A DNA stretch of 64,000 nt, taken from positions 62,001-126,000 of the forward strand of contig NZ_JAAGLY010000007.1 in assembly GCF_010548375.1 (NCBI RefSeq). Reading direction: 5' to 3'. The stretch comes from Streptomyces sp. SID13726. Its GTDB lineage: Bacteria > Actinomycetota > Actinomycetes > Streptomycetales > Streptomycetaceae. Below, piece after piece: positions 7,277-19,857 of the stretch. The notes under the pieces are model-generated. The model had not been told where the DNA came from, made no database searches, and saw only the letters and a program-made list of their open reading frames with translations. Both the position numbers and the translations under genes were made by a program. How positions within the stretch are numbered: the stretch's first letter is position 1; every line of letters starts with the position of its first letter.

Positions 7277-8221
7277 GTGCGTGCCGATCGCGTCTTCGCG
7301 TACGGCGCCGCCGCCGGCCTCCTCGGTGACCTGCTGCTCGGCGATCCTCGCCGGGGGCATCCGGTCGCCGCGTTCGGACGGGCCGCCGGAGCCGTGGAGC
7401 GGGTGCTGTGGCGGGACCACCGGGGTTCCGGCGTCCTGCACACCGCCGTGTGTGCCGGGAGCGCGGTGGCGCTCGGGGCCCTGGCGCAGCGAGTCGTACG
7501 TCCGTCCCGTACCGCTTCCGTGGCGCTGACCGCCGCCGCCACCTGGGCCGTCGTGGGCGGCACTTCGCTCGTCCGGGAGGCCCGGACCATCGGGCGGGCG
7601 CTGGAGGCCGGGGACGTCGAGGCCGCCAGGGAACGGCTGCCGCATCTGTGCGGGCGCGATCCGCAGGCCCTCGACGCGGACGGGATCGCCCGGGCCGTCG
7701 TGGAGTCGGTCGCCGAGAACACCTCCGACGCCGTCGTGGGGGCCCTCGTGTGGGGGGCCGTCGGCGGGGTGCCGGGGCTGCTCGGGTTCCGGGCCGTGAA
7801 CACGCTGGACGCCATGGTGGGACACAAGTCGCCCCGCTACCGGCGGTTCGGGTGGGCCTCCGCCCGGCTCGACGACCTCGCCGGGTGGCCGGGGGCGCGG
7901 CTGACCGCCGTACTCGCGGCCGTGGCCGGGGAGAGTCCGCGGGGTGCCGTGCGGGCCTGGCGCGAGGACGCGCGGAAGCATCCGAGCCCCAACGCCGGTC
8001 CGGTGGAGGCCTCGTTCGCGGGGGCGCTCGGGGTGCGGCTGGGCGGGACGCTCTCGTACGCGGGGCGGGTCGAGCACCGGCCGGTGCTGAACGGACAGGG
8101 GCGCGCCGTCGCCTCGTACGACATCGAGCGCGCCGCACGGCTCTCGCGGCGCGTCGGGCTGCTGGCGCTCGGTGCCGGCGCGGTCGCCGCGCGGCTGGCC
8201 GGGAAGGGACGTACGGCATGA
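7277..8221 (+). CDS. cobD: Adenosylcobinamide-phosphate synthase CobD/CbiB
   Basis: About 314 aa membrane protein of the CobD/CbiB family, which attaches the aminopropanol (phosphate) arm to adenosylcobyric acid. Family marks: AAGLLGDLLLGDPRRGHPVAAFGR at the N-terminus, VVESVAENTSDAVVGALVW mid-protein, FRAVNTLDAMVGHK, and the HPSPNAGPVEASFAGALGVRLGG segment. The frame is open upstream into the riboswitch, so the start must be internal: GTG at 7277 gives the normal N-terminus. It has no purine-rich site and lies in a hairpin loop (see findings). First gene of a tightly overlapped operon; its TGA overlaps the cobQ ATG. Confidence 0.93.
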   Translation: MRADRVFAYGAAAGLLGDLLLGDPRRGHPVAAFGRAAGAVERVLWRDHRGSGVLHTAVCAGSAVALGALAQRVVRPSRTASVALTAAATWAVVGGTSLVREARTIGRALEAGDVEAARERLPHLCGRDPQALDADGIARAVVESVAENTSDAVVGALVWGAVGGVPGLLGFRAVNTLDAMVGHKSPRYRRFGWASARLDDLAGWPGARLTAVLAAVAGESPRGAVRAWREDARKHPSPNAGPVEASFAGALGVRLGGTLSYAGRVEHRPVLNGQGRAVASYDIERAARLSRRVGLLALGAGAVAARLAGKGRTA

Positions 8222-9722
8222 GCGGGGGGCTTCTCGTCGCGGGTACCACCTCCGACGCGGGCAAGAGTGTCGTCACCGCCGGGATCTGCCGGTGGCTGGT
8301 GCGGCAGGGGGTCGCGGTCGCGCCGTTCAAGGCGCAGAACATGTCGCTCAACTCGTTCGTGACGCGCGAGGGCGCGGAGATCGGGCGGGCCCAGGCCATG
8401 CAGGCGCAGGCCTGCCGGGTCGAGCCGACCGCGCTGATGAATCCCGTGCTGCTCAAGCCCGGTGGCGAGCAGAGCAGTCAGGTCGTGCTGCTCGGCAAGC
8501 CCATCGGGGAGCTGAGCGCCCGCGGGTACCACGGAGGGCGGCAGCAGAAACTGCTCGGGACCGTGCTCGACTGTCTGGCCGAACTGCGGGGCACGTATGA
8601 CGCGGTGATCTGTGAGGGGGCCGGCAGTCCCGCCGAGATCAACCTGCGGCGGACCGACATCGTCAACATGGGCATAGCCAGGAACGCCGGGCTGCCCGTG
8701 CTGGTCGTCGGTGACATCGACCGCGGGGGCGTGTTCGCCTCCTTCTTCGGGACCGTCGCGCTGCTCAGCCCCGAGGACCAGGCGCTGGTCGCCGGGTTCC
8801 TCGTCAACAAGTTCCGCGGGGACGTGTCCCTGCTGGAGCCCGGCCTCGACATGCTCCACGGGCTCACCGGGCGGCACACCTACGGCGTTCTGCCCTTCCG
8901 GCACGGACTCGGGATCGACGAGGAGGACGGGCTGCGGGTCTCCCTGCGGGGCACGGTCCGGGAGTCGAACACGGCGCCGCCCGTCGGGGAGGACGTGCTG
9001 CGCGTGGCCGTCTGCGCGATCCCGCTCATGTCCAACTTCACCGATGTCGACGCCCTCGCCGCCGAACCCGGTGTCGTGGTGCGGTTCGTGGACCGGGCCG
9101 AGGAGCTGGCCGACGCCGACCTCGTCGTCGTTCCCGGAACTCGCGGCACCGTCAGGGCACTTGAGTGGCTGCGTGAGCGGGGGCTCGCGGCCGCCCTGAA
9201 GCGCCGGGTCGCCGAGGGGCGGCCCGTCCTCGGGATCTGCGGCGGGTTCCAGATCCTCGGCGAGCGCATCGAGGACGACGTCGAGTCGCGCGCCGGGGCG
9301 GTCGACGGCCTCGGGGTGCTGCCCGTGCGGGTGCGGTTCGCGCGGGAGAAGACCCTGACGCGGCCCGTCGGCAAGGCCCTCGGGGAGCATGTCGAGGGGT
9401 ACGAGATCCATCACGGGGTCGCCTCCGTCGGCGGGGGCGAGGCCTTCCTGGACGGGTGCCGGGTGGGCCAGACCTGGGGCACGCACTGGCACGGTTCGCT
9501 GGAGTCGGACGGGTTCCGGCGGGCCTTCCTGCGCGAGGTGGCGGCCGCCGCGGGACGCCGGTTCGTGCCGGCCCCCGACACCTCGTTCGCCGCGCTGCGC
9601 GAGGAACAGCTCGACCGGCTCGGCGACTTGATCGAACAGCACGCGGACACGGACGCGCTGTGGCGGCTCATCGAGTCGGGCGCGCCGCGAGGACTGCCCT
9701 TCATCCCACCGGGAGCGCCCGC

Positions 9723-9726
<4 letters not shown>
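8218..9726 (+). CDS. cobQ: Cobyric acid synthase CobQ/CbiP
   Basis: 502 aa, full length. It amidates the b, d, e and g side chains of adenosylcobyrinic a,c-diamide using glutamine and ATP. The N-terminal dethiobiotin-synthetase-like domain has a P-loop-type GTTSDAGKSVVTAG, then FKAQNMSLNS and VICEGAGSPAEINLR. The C-terminal class I glutamine amidotransferase domain has GICGGFQILG with the Cys nucleophile (about residue 341) and GYEIHHG plus a later GTHWHG His. ATG at 8218 overlaps the cobD stop (ATGA), as is general in this operon. Confidence 0.96.
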
Positions 9727-13375
<3,649 letters not shown>

Positions 13376-13379
<4 letters not shown>

Positions 13380-15415
13380 GTACCCCGTTTCCGTTCACGG
13401 CCGTCGTCGGCCAGGACGACCTGCGGCTCGCGCTGCTGCTGAACGCCGTGTCGCCGGCGGTCGGCGGTGTGCTGGTGCGCGGTGAGAAGGGCACGGCCAA
13501 GTCGACGGCGGTGCGCGCGCTCTCGGCGCTGCTGCCGACCGTGGACGTCGTCGCCGGCTGCCGGTTCTCCTGCGATCCGGCCGCGCCCGACCCGGCCTGC
13601 CCGGACGGTCCGCACAACCCGCCCGGGGCCTTCGAGTCCCGTCCGTCGCGGATGGTCGAGCTGCCGGTGGGCGCCTCCGAGGACCGGCTGGTGGGCGCCC
13701 TGGACATCGAACGGGCGCTCTCCGAGGGCGTGAAGGCCTTCGAGCCCGGGCTCCTCGCGGACGCGCACCGCGGCATCCTCTACGTCGACGAGGTCAACCT
13801 CCTCCACGACCACCTGGTCGACCTGCTGCTCGACGCGGCCGCGATGGGGGCGTCGTACGTGGAGCGCGAGGGCGTCTCGGTGCGGCACGCCTCGAAGTTC
13901 CTGCTCGTCGGCACCATGAACCCCGAAGAGGGCGAGCTGCGGCCGCAGTTGCTCGACCGGTTCGGGCTGACCGTCGAGGTCGCGGCCTCCCGGGAGCCCG
14001 ACCAGCGGGTGGAGGTCGTGCGGCGCAGGCTCGCGTACGACGACGATCCGGCGGGTTTCGCGGCGCGTTGGGCGGACGAGGAGTCGGCGGTACGGCAACG
14101 GATCGTCGCGGCGCGGGAGTTGCTGCCGTCGGTGCGGCTGGGCGACGGGGCGCTGCGGCAGATCGCGGCGACCTGCGCGGCCTTCGAGGTGGACGGGATG
14201 CGGGCCGACATCGTCATGGCCAGGACCGCGACCGCGCTGGCGGCCTGGGCCGGGCGGACCGATGTGCTCGCGGAGGACGTGCGCCAGGCCGCGCTGCTCG
14301 CGCTGCCGCACCGCAGGCGCCGTAATCCCTTCGACGCGCCGGGACTCGACGAGGACAAGCTCGACGAGACGCTGGAGGAGTTCGGCTCCGAGGACCCCGG
14401 GGACGCGGAGGACTCGGAGGGCGGCTCCGGGAACGACGACGAGCCCGATCCGGACGGGCCGGGCGGGGGTGGCGGGCAACCGCCGGCGTCCGACGGGCCC
14501 GAGGCCGACGGGGGGTCCGGTGCGCGGCCCGAGCAGGAGTACGGGGACAGTGGTGAGCCGCAGGGCTCCGGCGCCGGCGCGGGCGAGCAGTCCGCCGTAC
14601 GGGCTTCCGAGCCCTTCCGTACCAAGGTGCTCAGTGTGCCGGGGCTCGGGGACGGGGCCGCCGGGCGGCGGTCCCGGGCGCGGACCGAGCACGGTCGCAC
14701 GACCGGTGCCCGGCGGCCCCGCGGGGCGCTCACCAAGCTGCATCTGGCGGCCACCGTGCAGGCCGCGGCGCCGCATCAGCGGGCCCGGGGGCGGTCGGGG
14801 CGCGGGCTCGTCGTGCGGCGGGACGATCTGCGGCAGGCGACGCGGGAGGGGCGCGAGGGGAACCTCGTGCTGTTCGTCGTGGACGCCTCGGGGTCGATGG
14901 CGGCGCGGCGGCGGATGAGTGCCGTGAAGGGTGCGGTGCTGTCGCTGCTTCTCGACGCGTATCAGCGGCGGGACAAGGTGGGGCTCGTGACGTTCCGGGG
15001 CTCGGCCGGGGAGGTGGCGCTGCCTCCGACCTCGTCGGTGGACGCGGCGGCCGCCCGGCTGGAGACCCTGCCGACCGGGGGCCGGACTCCGCTGGCGGCC
15101 GGGCTGCTGCGGGCGCACGAGGTGCTGCGGGTGGAGCGGTTGCGGGATCCCGCGCGGCGGGCGCTGGTCGTCCTGGTGACGGACGGCCGGGCCACCGGCG
15201 GACCCGAGCCGGTCGCGCTGGCCGGGCGGGCGGCTCGGCTGTTCGCCGCCGACGGGGTCGCCTCCGTCGTCGTCGACTGCGAGTCCGGGCCCGTGCGGCT
15301 GGGGCTCGCCGGGCAGCTCGCGGGTGAACTGGGCGGTACGGCGGTGACGTTGGACGAGTTGCGGGCCGACTCGATCGCCGGATTGGTGAAGGACGTACAG
15401 AGGAGGGCCGCGTAA
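13376..15415 (+). CDS. Cobaltochelatase AAA+/VWA subunit (ChlI-ChlD fusion type)
   Basis: 679 aa. It combines a ChlI-like AAA+ ATPase with a ChlD-like integrin-I domain in one chain. Walker A is GEKGTAKST (about residue 37), Walker B and the following motif are GILYVDEVNLL, and FLLVGTMNPEEGELRPQLLDRFGL is the family loop before the Arg finger. Residues about 330-450 form a long acidic and Gly/Ser/Pro-rich linker. The VWA domain has the MIDAS DASGSMAAR and a later TDG. The actinobacterial arrangement beside cobN indicates the ATPase partner for cobalt insertion, replacing CobS/CobT. Start GTG 13376 overlaps cobN. Confidence 0.93.
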
Positions 15416-16014
15416 TGCCGCAGGGACAGCCGAGTGTGGTGCCGGACGACGGGCTGACGACCCGTCAGCGTCGTAACCGGGCGCTGGTGATGGTGCACAC
15501 GGGGATCGGGAAGGGCAAGTCGACCGCCGCCTTCGGGCTCGCGCTGCGGGCCTGGAACCAGGGGTGGCCCGTCGGGGTGTTCCAGTTCGTCAAGTCGGCG
15601 AAGTGGAAGGTCGGCGAGGAGAACGCGCTGCGGGTGCTGGGGGCGTCCGGGGAGGGCGGCTCCGTCGCCTGGCACAAGATGGGCGAGGGGTGGTCCTGGG
15701 TCCAGCGGGACCAGCAGCTCGACAACGAGGAGAAGGCCCGGGAGGGCTGGGAGCAGGTCAAGCGGGACCTCGCCGCGGAGACCTACCGGCTGTACGTGCT
15801 CGACGAGTTCGCCTATCCGCTGCACTGGGGGTGGGTGGACACCGACGAGGTGCTCGATGTGCTGCGGCACCGGCCCGGGAACCAGCATGTGGTGATCACG
15901 GGCCGTAACGCGCCGGAGAAGCTCGTCGACTTCGCCGATCTCGTCACCGACATGTCCAAGGTCAAGCACCCCATGGACGCCGGGCAGAAGGGGCAGAGGG
16001 GCATCGAGTGGTGA
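15415..16014 (+). CDS. cobO: Cob(I)yrinic acid a,c-diamide adenosyltransferase
   Basis: 199 aa, the normal length for CobO/CobA/BtuR. It transfers the 5'-deoxyadenosyl group of ATP to Co(I) corrinoid. The ATP loop GIGKGKST lies at residues 30-37, preceded by a basic RQRRNR segment; VLDEFAYPLHWGWVD and ITGRNAPEKLVDFADLVTDM are family blocks. Its ATG shares one base with the preceding TAA (TAATG). Its last bases overlap the cobB start. Confidence 0.95.
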   Translation: MPQGQPSVVPDDGLTTRQRRNRALVMVHTGIGKGKSTAAFGLALRAWNQGWPVGVFQFVKSAKWKVGEENALRVLGASGEGGSVAWHKMGEGWSWVQRDQQLDNEEKAREGWEQVKRDLAAETYRLYVLDEFAYPLHWGWVDTDEVLDVLRHRPGNQHVVITGRNAPEKLVDFADLVTDMSKVKHPMDAGQKGQRGIEW

Positions 16015-17363
16015 GTACTTCCGTCCCTCGGCTGGTCGTCGCCGCGCCGGCCTCCGGCAGCGGGAAGACCACCGTCGCCACGGGGTTGATGGCCGCGTTC
16101 GCCTCGCGGGGGCTCGCCGTGTCCCCGCACAAGGTGGGGCCCGACTACATCGATCCCGGGTACCACTCGCTCGCGAGCGGGCGGGTGGGGCGGAATCTCG
16201 ACGCGTACATGTGTGGGCCGGAGTTGGTGGCTCCGCTGTTCCTGCACGGTGCGCGGGGGTGTGACATCGCCGTCGTCGAGGGGGTGATGGGGATGTTCGA
16301 CGGGGCCGCCGGGGAGGGCGAACTGGCGTCCACCGCCCATGTCGCCAAGCTGTTGCGGGCGCCGGTGGTGCTGGTCGTCGACGCCTCGTCGCAGTCGCGG
16401 TCCGTGGCGGCGCTGGTGCACGGGTTCGCGTCCTGGGATCCGGAGGTCCGGGTCGGCGGGGTGATCCTCAACAAGGTCGCCTCCGACCGGCACGAGGACA
16501 TGCTGCGGGAGGCGCTGGAGTCGGTCGGGGTGCCGGTGCTCGGGGTGTTGCGGCGGGTGGCTCAGGTGGACACGCCGTCGCGGCATCTGGGGTTGGTGCC
16601 GGTCGCCGAGCGGCGGGCCGCCGCGGTGGACGCGGTCGCGGCGATGGCGGAGCAGGTGCGGGACGGGTGTGATCTCGAGGCACTGATGCGGCTGGCGCGG
16701 GGGGCCGGGGAGTTGGACTGCGGGGCCTGGGACGCGGGTGAGGCGGTGACTTCCTCGCCCTCGCCGGTCGTCGCCGTCGCCGGTGGGCCCGCCTTCACCT
16801 TCTCCTACGCCGAGCACACCGAACTGCTCACCGCGGCCGGCGCCGAGGTCGTCGCCTTCGATCCGCTGCGGGACGAGCAACTGCCCCACGGGACGGCCGG
16901 GTTGGTCATCGGGGGCGGTTTCCCCGAGGTCTACGCCGCCGAGCTGTCCGCCAACGAACCGCTGCGCAAGGCGGTCGCGGCTCTCGCGGAGACCGGCGCT
17001 CCCGTCGCCGCCGAGTGTGCCGGGCTGCTCTATCTGTGCCGGGACCTCGACGGGCAGCCCATGTGCGGGGTGCTGGACGCGTCCGGTCGGATGGGTGAGC
17101 GGCTGACGCTCGGGTACCGGGACGCCGTCGCCGTCAGTGACAGTGTGCTCGCCGTCGCCGGGACGAGGATGCGGGGGCACGAGTTCCATCGGACCGTCGT
17201 CGAGCCGGGGGCCGGGGACACGGCCGCGTGGGGGGTCCGGGTGCCCCGGCGGCGGCTCGAAGGGTTCGTGCAGGGCGGGGTGCACGCCAGCTATCTGCAT
17301 ACGCACTGGGCCGCCGCGCCCGGTGTCGCCCGTAGGTTCGTGGAGAGGTGCCGGACGTCATGA
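16011..17363 (+). CDS. cobB: Hydrogenobyrinic/cobyrinic acid a,c-diamide synthase CobB/CbiA
   Basis: About 450 aa. It amidates the a and c acetate side chains with glutamine and ATP. The N-terminal P-loop is APASGSGKTTVATG, followed by HKVGPDYIDPGYH and VVEGVMGMFDG. The C-terminal glutaminase domain has GGFPEVYA, AECAGLLYLC with the Cys nucleophile, and GHEFHRT with the catalytic His; YLHTHWAA closes it. Two adjacent GTG codons (16008 and 16011) could start it; I use 16011 because it gives the GTGA four-base overlap seen at other junctions in this operon. Confidence 0.95.
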   Translation: MSTSVPRLVVAAPASGSGKTTVATGLMAAFASRGLAVSPHKVGPDYIDPGYHSLASGRVGRNLDAYMCGPELVAPLFLHGARGCDIAVVEGVMGMFDGAAGEGELASTAHVAKLLRAPVVLVVDASSQSRSVAALVHGFASWDPEVRVGGVILNKVASDRHEDMLREALESVGVPVLGVLRRVAQVDTPSRHLGLVPVAERRAAAVDAVAAMAEQVRDGCDLEALMRLARGAGELDCGAWDAGEAVTSSPSPVVAVAGGPAFTFSYAEHTELLTAAGAEVVAFDPLRDEQLPHGTAGLVIGGGFPEVYAAELSANEPLRKAVAALAETGAPVAAECAGLLYLCRDLDGQPMCGVLDASGRMGERLTLGYRDAVAVSDSVLAVAGTRMRGHEFHRTVVEPGAGDTAAWGVRVPRRRLEGFVQGGVHASYLHTHWAAAPGVARRFVERCRTS

Positions 17364-18091
17364 GCAGCAGGCTGACCGGGGTCGGGGTCGGGCCCGGCGA
17401 TCCGGAACTGGTGACCGTCAAGGGCGTCAACGCCCTGCGCGCCGCCGAGGTCGTCGTCGTACCGGTGATGGACACCCTGGAGCGGGGGCGGGCCGAGGCG
17501 ACCGTTCTGCACTACGTGTCCGGGGACAAGGTCGTCCGGGTCGTCTTCGCGCTCAACGAACGGAGCGACCACGCGCGGCGCGAGGCCGCCTGGGACGCCG
17601 CCGGTGAGCGGGTCGCCCAGCTGCTGCGCGCCCACGGCTCCGTCGCGTTCGCCACCATCGGCGACCCCAACGTGTACTCCACCTTCACCTACCTCGCCCA
17701 GACCATCGGCGAGTTGCTGCCCGGCACCGTCGTGGAGACCGTGCCCGGCATCACCGCCATGCAGGACCTCGCGGCGCGGTCGGGGGCCGTCCTGACGGAG
17801 GGCACCGAGCCGCTCACCCTCGTCCCCGTCACCGCCGGGGCCGCCGTCCTCAAGGACGCCCTCAGCGGGCCCGGCACCGTCGTCGCCTACAAGTTCGGTC
17901 GGCAGGCCGCCGAGGTGGCCGAGGCGCTCAGGGAGACCGGGCGGATCGAGGACGCCGTATGGGGATCGGCGCTCGGTCTCGACGGCGAGTCCATCCGGTC
18001 GGCCGCCGAGCTCGACGGGACCCCGCTGCCGTATCTCTCGACCCTCATCGCGCCCGCCCGGCGCGACGGCACCCGGGGCGGGAAGCTGTGA
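17360..18091 (+). CDS. cobI: Precorrin-2 C20-methyltransferase
   Basis: 243 aa of the tetrapyrrole methylase family. It adds the C-20 methyl group from SAM early in corrin synthesis. LTGVGVGPGDPELVTVKG is the N-terminal SAM/substrate loop, FATIGDPNVYSTF is the second conserved motif, and VETVPGITAMQDLAAR the third. I use the ATG at 17360, which overlaps the cobB TGA as ATGA; a GTG 12 bases earlier is open but less fitting. It is the last gene of the uninterrupted overlapped series; a ZIP transporter on the other strand follows after 23 bp. Confidence 0.94.
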   Translation: MSSRLTGVGVGPGDPELVTVKGVNALRAAEVVVVPVMDTLERGRAEATVLHYVSGDKVVRVVFALNERSDHARREAAWDAAGERVAQLLRAHGSVAFATIGDPNVYSTFTYLAQTIGELLPGTVVETVPGITAMQDLAARSGAVLTEGTEPLTLVPVTAGAAVLKDALSGPGTVVAYKFGRQAAEVAEALRETGRIEDAVWGSALGLDGESIRSAAELDGTPLPYLSTLIAPARRDGTRGGKL

Positions 18092-18114
18092 GGCCCTTCA
18101 GAGCCACGGCCGGG

Positions 18115-18843
18115 TCAGCCCGCCAGGCCCACCACCAGCCAGATGAAGCCCACCCCGGCGACCGTGCACAGCAGGGTCGAGCGGGCGGGGTGTTCGTGGT
18201 GGGCCTCGGGGAGGATCTCGGCCGCCGCGAGGTAGAGGAGCGCGCCGCCGAAGAGGCCGAGATAGCCGCCGAGCAGGGGCTCCGGGATGGTCACGAAGGT
18301 CGTGGAGGCGGCGCCCAGGACCGGGGCCACCGCGTCCGCGAACAGCATGGTCAGCGCTTTGCGGCGGGCGTTCCCGTACAGGCTGGTGATCGTGTAGGTG
18401 TTGAAGCCGTCCGCGAAGTCGTGGGCGACCACGGCCAGCGCGACCGCGGTGCCCATGCCGCCGCCCACCTGGAAGGCCGCGCCGATCGCCACGCCGTCCA
18501 TCGCGCTGTGGCCGACCATCGCGCCGGCCGCGGTCAGGCCCACCTCGGGGACCCGGCCGTCGTGCTCCTCGCCGCCGTGCGCGGCCTGGCGGGCGGCCAG
18601 CAGGCGTTCCACCAGATGGGCCAGCAGGAAGCCGGCCACGAACAGGAGCAGGGCCGCGGGGACGCCGAAGACCTCGTCGCCAGCCGCGTGCAGCGCCTCC
18701 GGCAGCAGGTCGAGGCCGACCACACCGAGCATCAGGCCGCCGGCCAGGCCCAGGACCAGGTGACGGCGGTCGGTGACCCGCTGTGCCGTCCAGCCGCCGG
18801 CCAGCGTCATCAGGAACGCGCCGAGCGCTACGAAGACCGCCAT
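18115..18843 (-). CDS. ZIP-family metal transporter inside the cobalamin cluster
   Basis: About 242 aa with seven to eight hydrophobic helices. The ZIP metal-path motifs are present: GHSAMDGVAIGAAF (H-x3-D-G) and VVAHDFADGFNTYT (H-D-F-A-D-G), with a later AAAEILPEAHHEH carrying E and His. The loop ARQAAHGGEEHDGR is short and has two His. I start at MAVFVALG (18843). It reads against the cob genes and faces cobM with about 110 bp between starts, so it has its own promoter. ZIP proteins move Zn, Mn, Fe, Co or Ni; supply of cobalt for CobN/CbiX is suggested by location only. The two nearby chelatase genes make it a good candidate. Confidence 0.88.
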   Translation of the reverse strand: MAVFVALGAFLMTLAGGWTAQRVTDRRHLVLGLAGGLMLGVVGLDLLPEALHAAGDEVFGVPAALLLFVAGFLLAHLVERLLAARQAAHGGEEHDGRVPEVGLTAAGAMVGHSAMDGVAIGAAFQVGGGMGTAVALAVVAHDFADGFNTYTITSLYGNARRKALTMLFADAVAPVLGAASTTFVTIPEPLLGGYLGLFGGALLYLAAAEILPEAHHEHPARSTLLCTVAGVGFIWLVVGLAG

Positions 18844-18953
18844 AGGCCCTTGGTATCCGATCAAGGGGCCTTCACGCACATCCGGCTGCTCGGCACACCT
18901 GCCCCCATCCAGCCGCACCGACGCCGTCCGTACCCGTAGGAGGACCGATCCCC

Positions 18954-19790
18954 ATGGCCGATGCCCCCACCGGCAAGGTGACCTTCGTCGGTGCCGGTCC
19001 CGGCGCCGCCGATCTGCTGACGTTCCGGGCCGCGCGGGCCATCGCCGAGGCCGACGTCGTGATCTGGGCCGCGAGCCTGGTGCAGGCGGAGGTCCTCCAG
19101 CACGCGCGTGCGGGCGCGGAGATCCTCGACTCGGCGACCATGTCGCTGGAGGACGTCGTAGCCGTGTACGAGCGGGCCCACGAGCGGGGTCTGCGGGTCG
19201 CCCGTATCCACTCCGGCGACCCTGCCCTGTGGGGCGGCACCCAGGAGCAGCTGGACCGGTGTGCGCGGATCGGCGTGGAGACCGAGGTGGTGCCCGGGGT
19301 CTCCGCCTTCTCGGCCGTGGCCGCGCTGGCGCAGCGTGAGCTGACCGTTCCCGAGGTCGCGCAGTCCGTGGTGCTGACCCGGCTCGGTGGCGGCAAGACG
19401 CCGATGCCGCCCGGCGAGGAGGTCCGGGAGTTCGCCAGGCACGGCACCACCATGGCGGTCTTCCTGTCGGCGGCGCGCAGCGGACAGCTGGTGCGGGAGC
19501 TGCTGGAGGGCGGCTATCCGACCTCCACCCCGGTCGTCGTCGCCTACCAGGCGACCTGGCCGGAGGAGCTGATGGTGCGGTGCACGATCGGCACGCTGGA
19601 GGAGACCGTCAAGGAGCACAAGCTGTGGAAGCACACGCTGTTCCTGGTCGGCCCGGCGCTGTCCGCCGAGGGCACCCGCTCGCACCTGTACCACCCAGGT
19701 CACTTCCACGGGTACCGCAAGGCGGACCCGGAGGCCCGGCGGGCACTGCGCGCGCGGGGCGCTCAGGGCACGCAAGGGGCGGGCACATGA
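18954..19790 (+). CDS. cobM: Precorrin-4 C11-methyltransferase
   Basis: 278 aa SAM-dependent tetrapyrrole methylase. GKVTFVGAGPGAADLLTFRA, ARIHSGDPALWGG and VEVVPGVSAFSAVAALAQREL-type blocks match CobM/CbiF. AGGAGGACCGATCCCC precedes the ATG at 18954, a strong and independent ribosome-binding site, consistent with a promoter between it and the divergent ZIP gene. The next gene starts 67 bp later. Confidence 0.95.
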   Translation: MADAPTGKVTFVGAGPGAADLLTFRAARAIAEADVVIWAASLVQAEVLQHARAGAEILDSATMSLEDVVAVYERAHERGLRVARIHSGDPALWGGTQEQLDRCARIGVETEVVPGVSAFSAVAALAQRELTVPEVAQSVVLTRLGGGKTPMPPGEEVREFARHGTTMAVFLSAARSGQLVRELLEGGYPTSTPVVVAYQATWPEELMVRCTIGTLEETVKEHKLWKHTLFLVGPALSAEGTRSHLYHPGHFHGYRKADPEARRALRARGAQGTQGAGT

Positions 19791-19857
19791 TCCGGCTCGT
19801 CGTCGGACCTCCGCGCCTCCACGCCCGAACCCCCGTCTCCCATGAAGGAGTTGCCCA

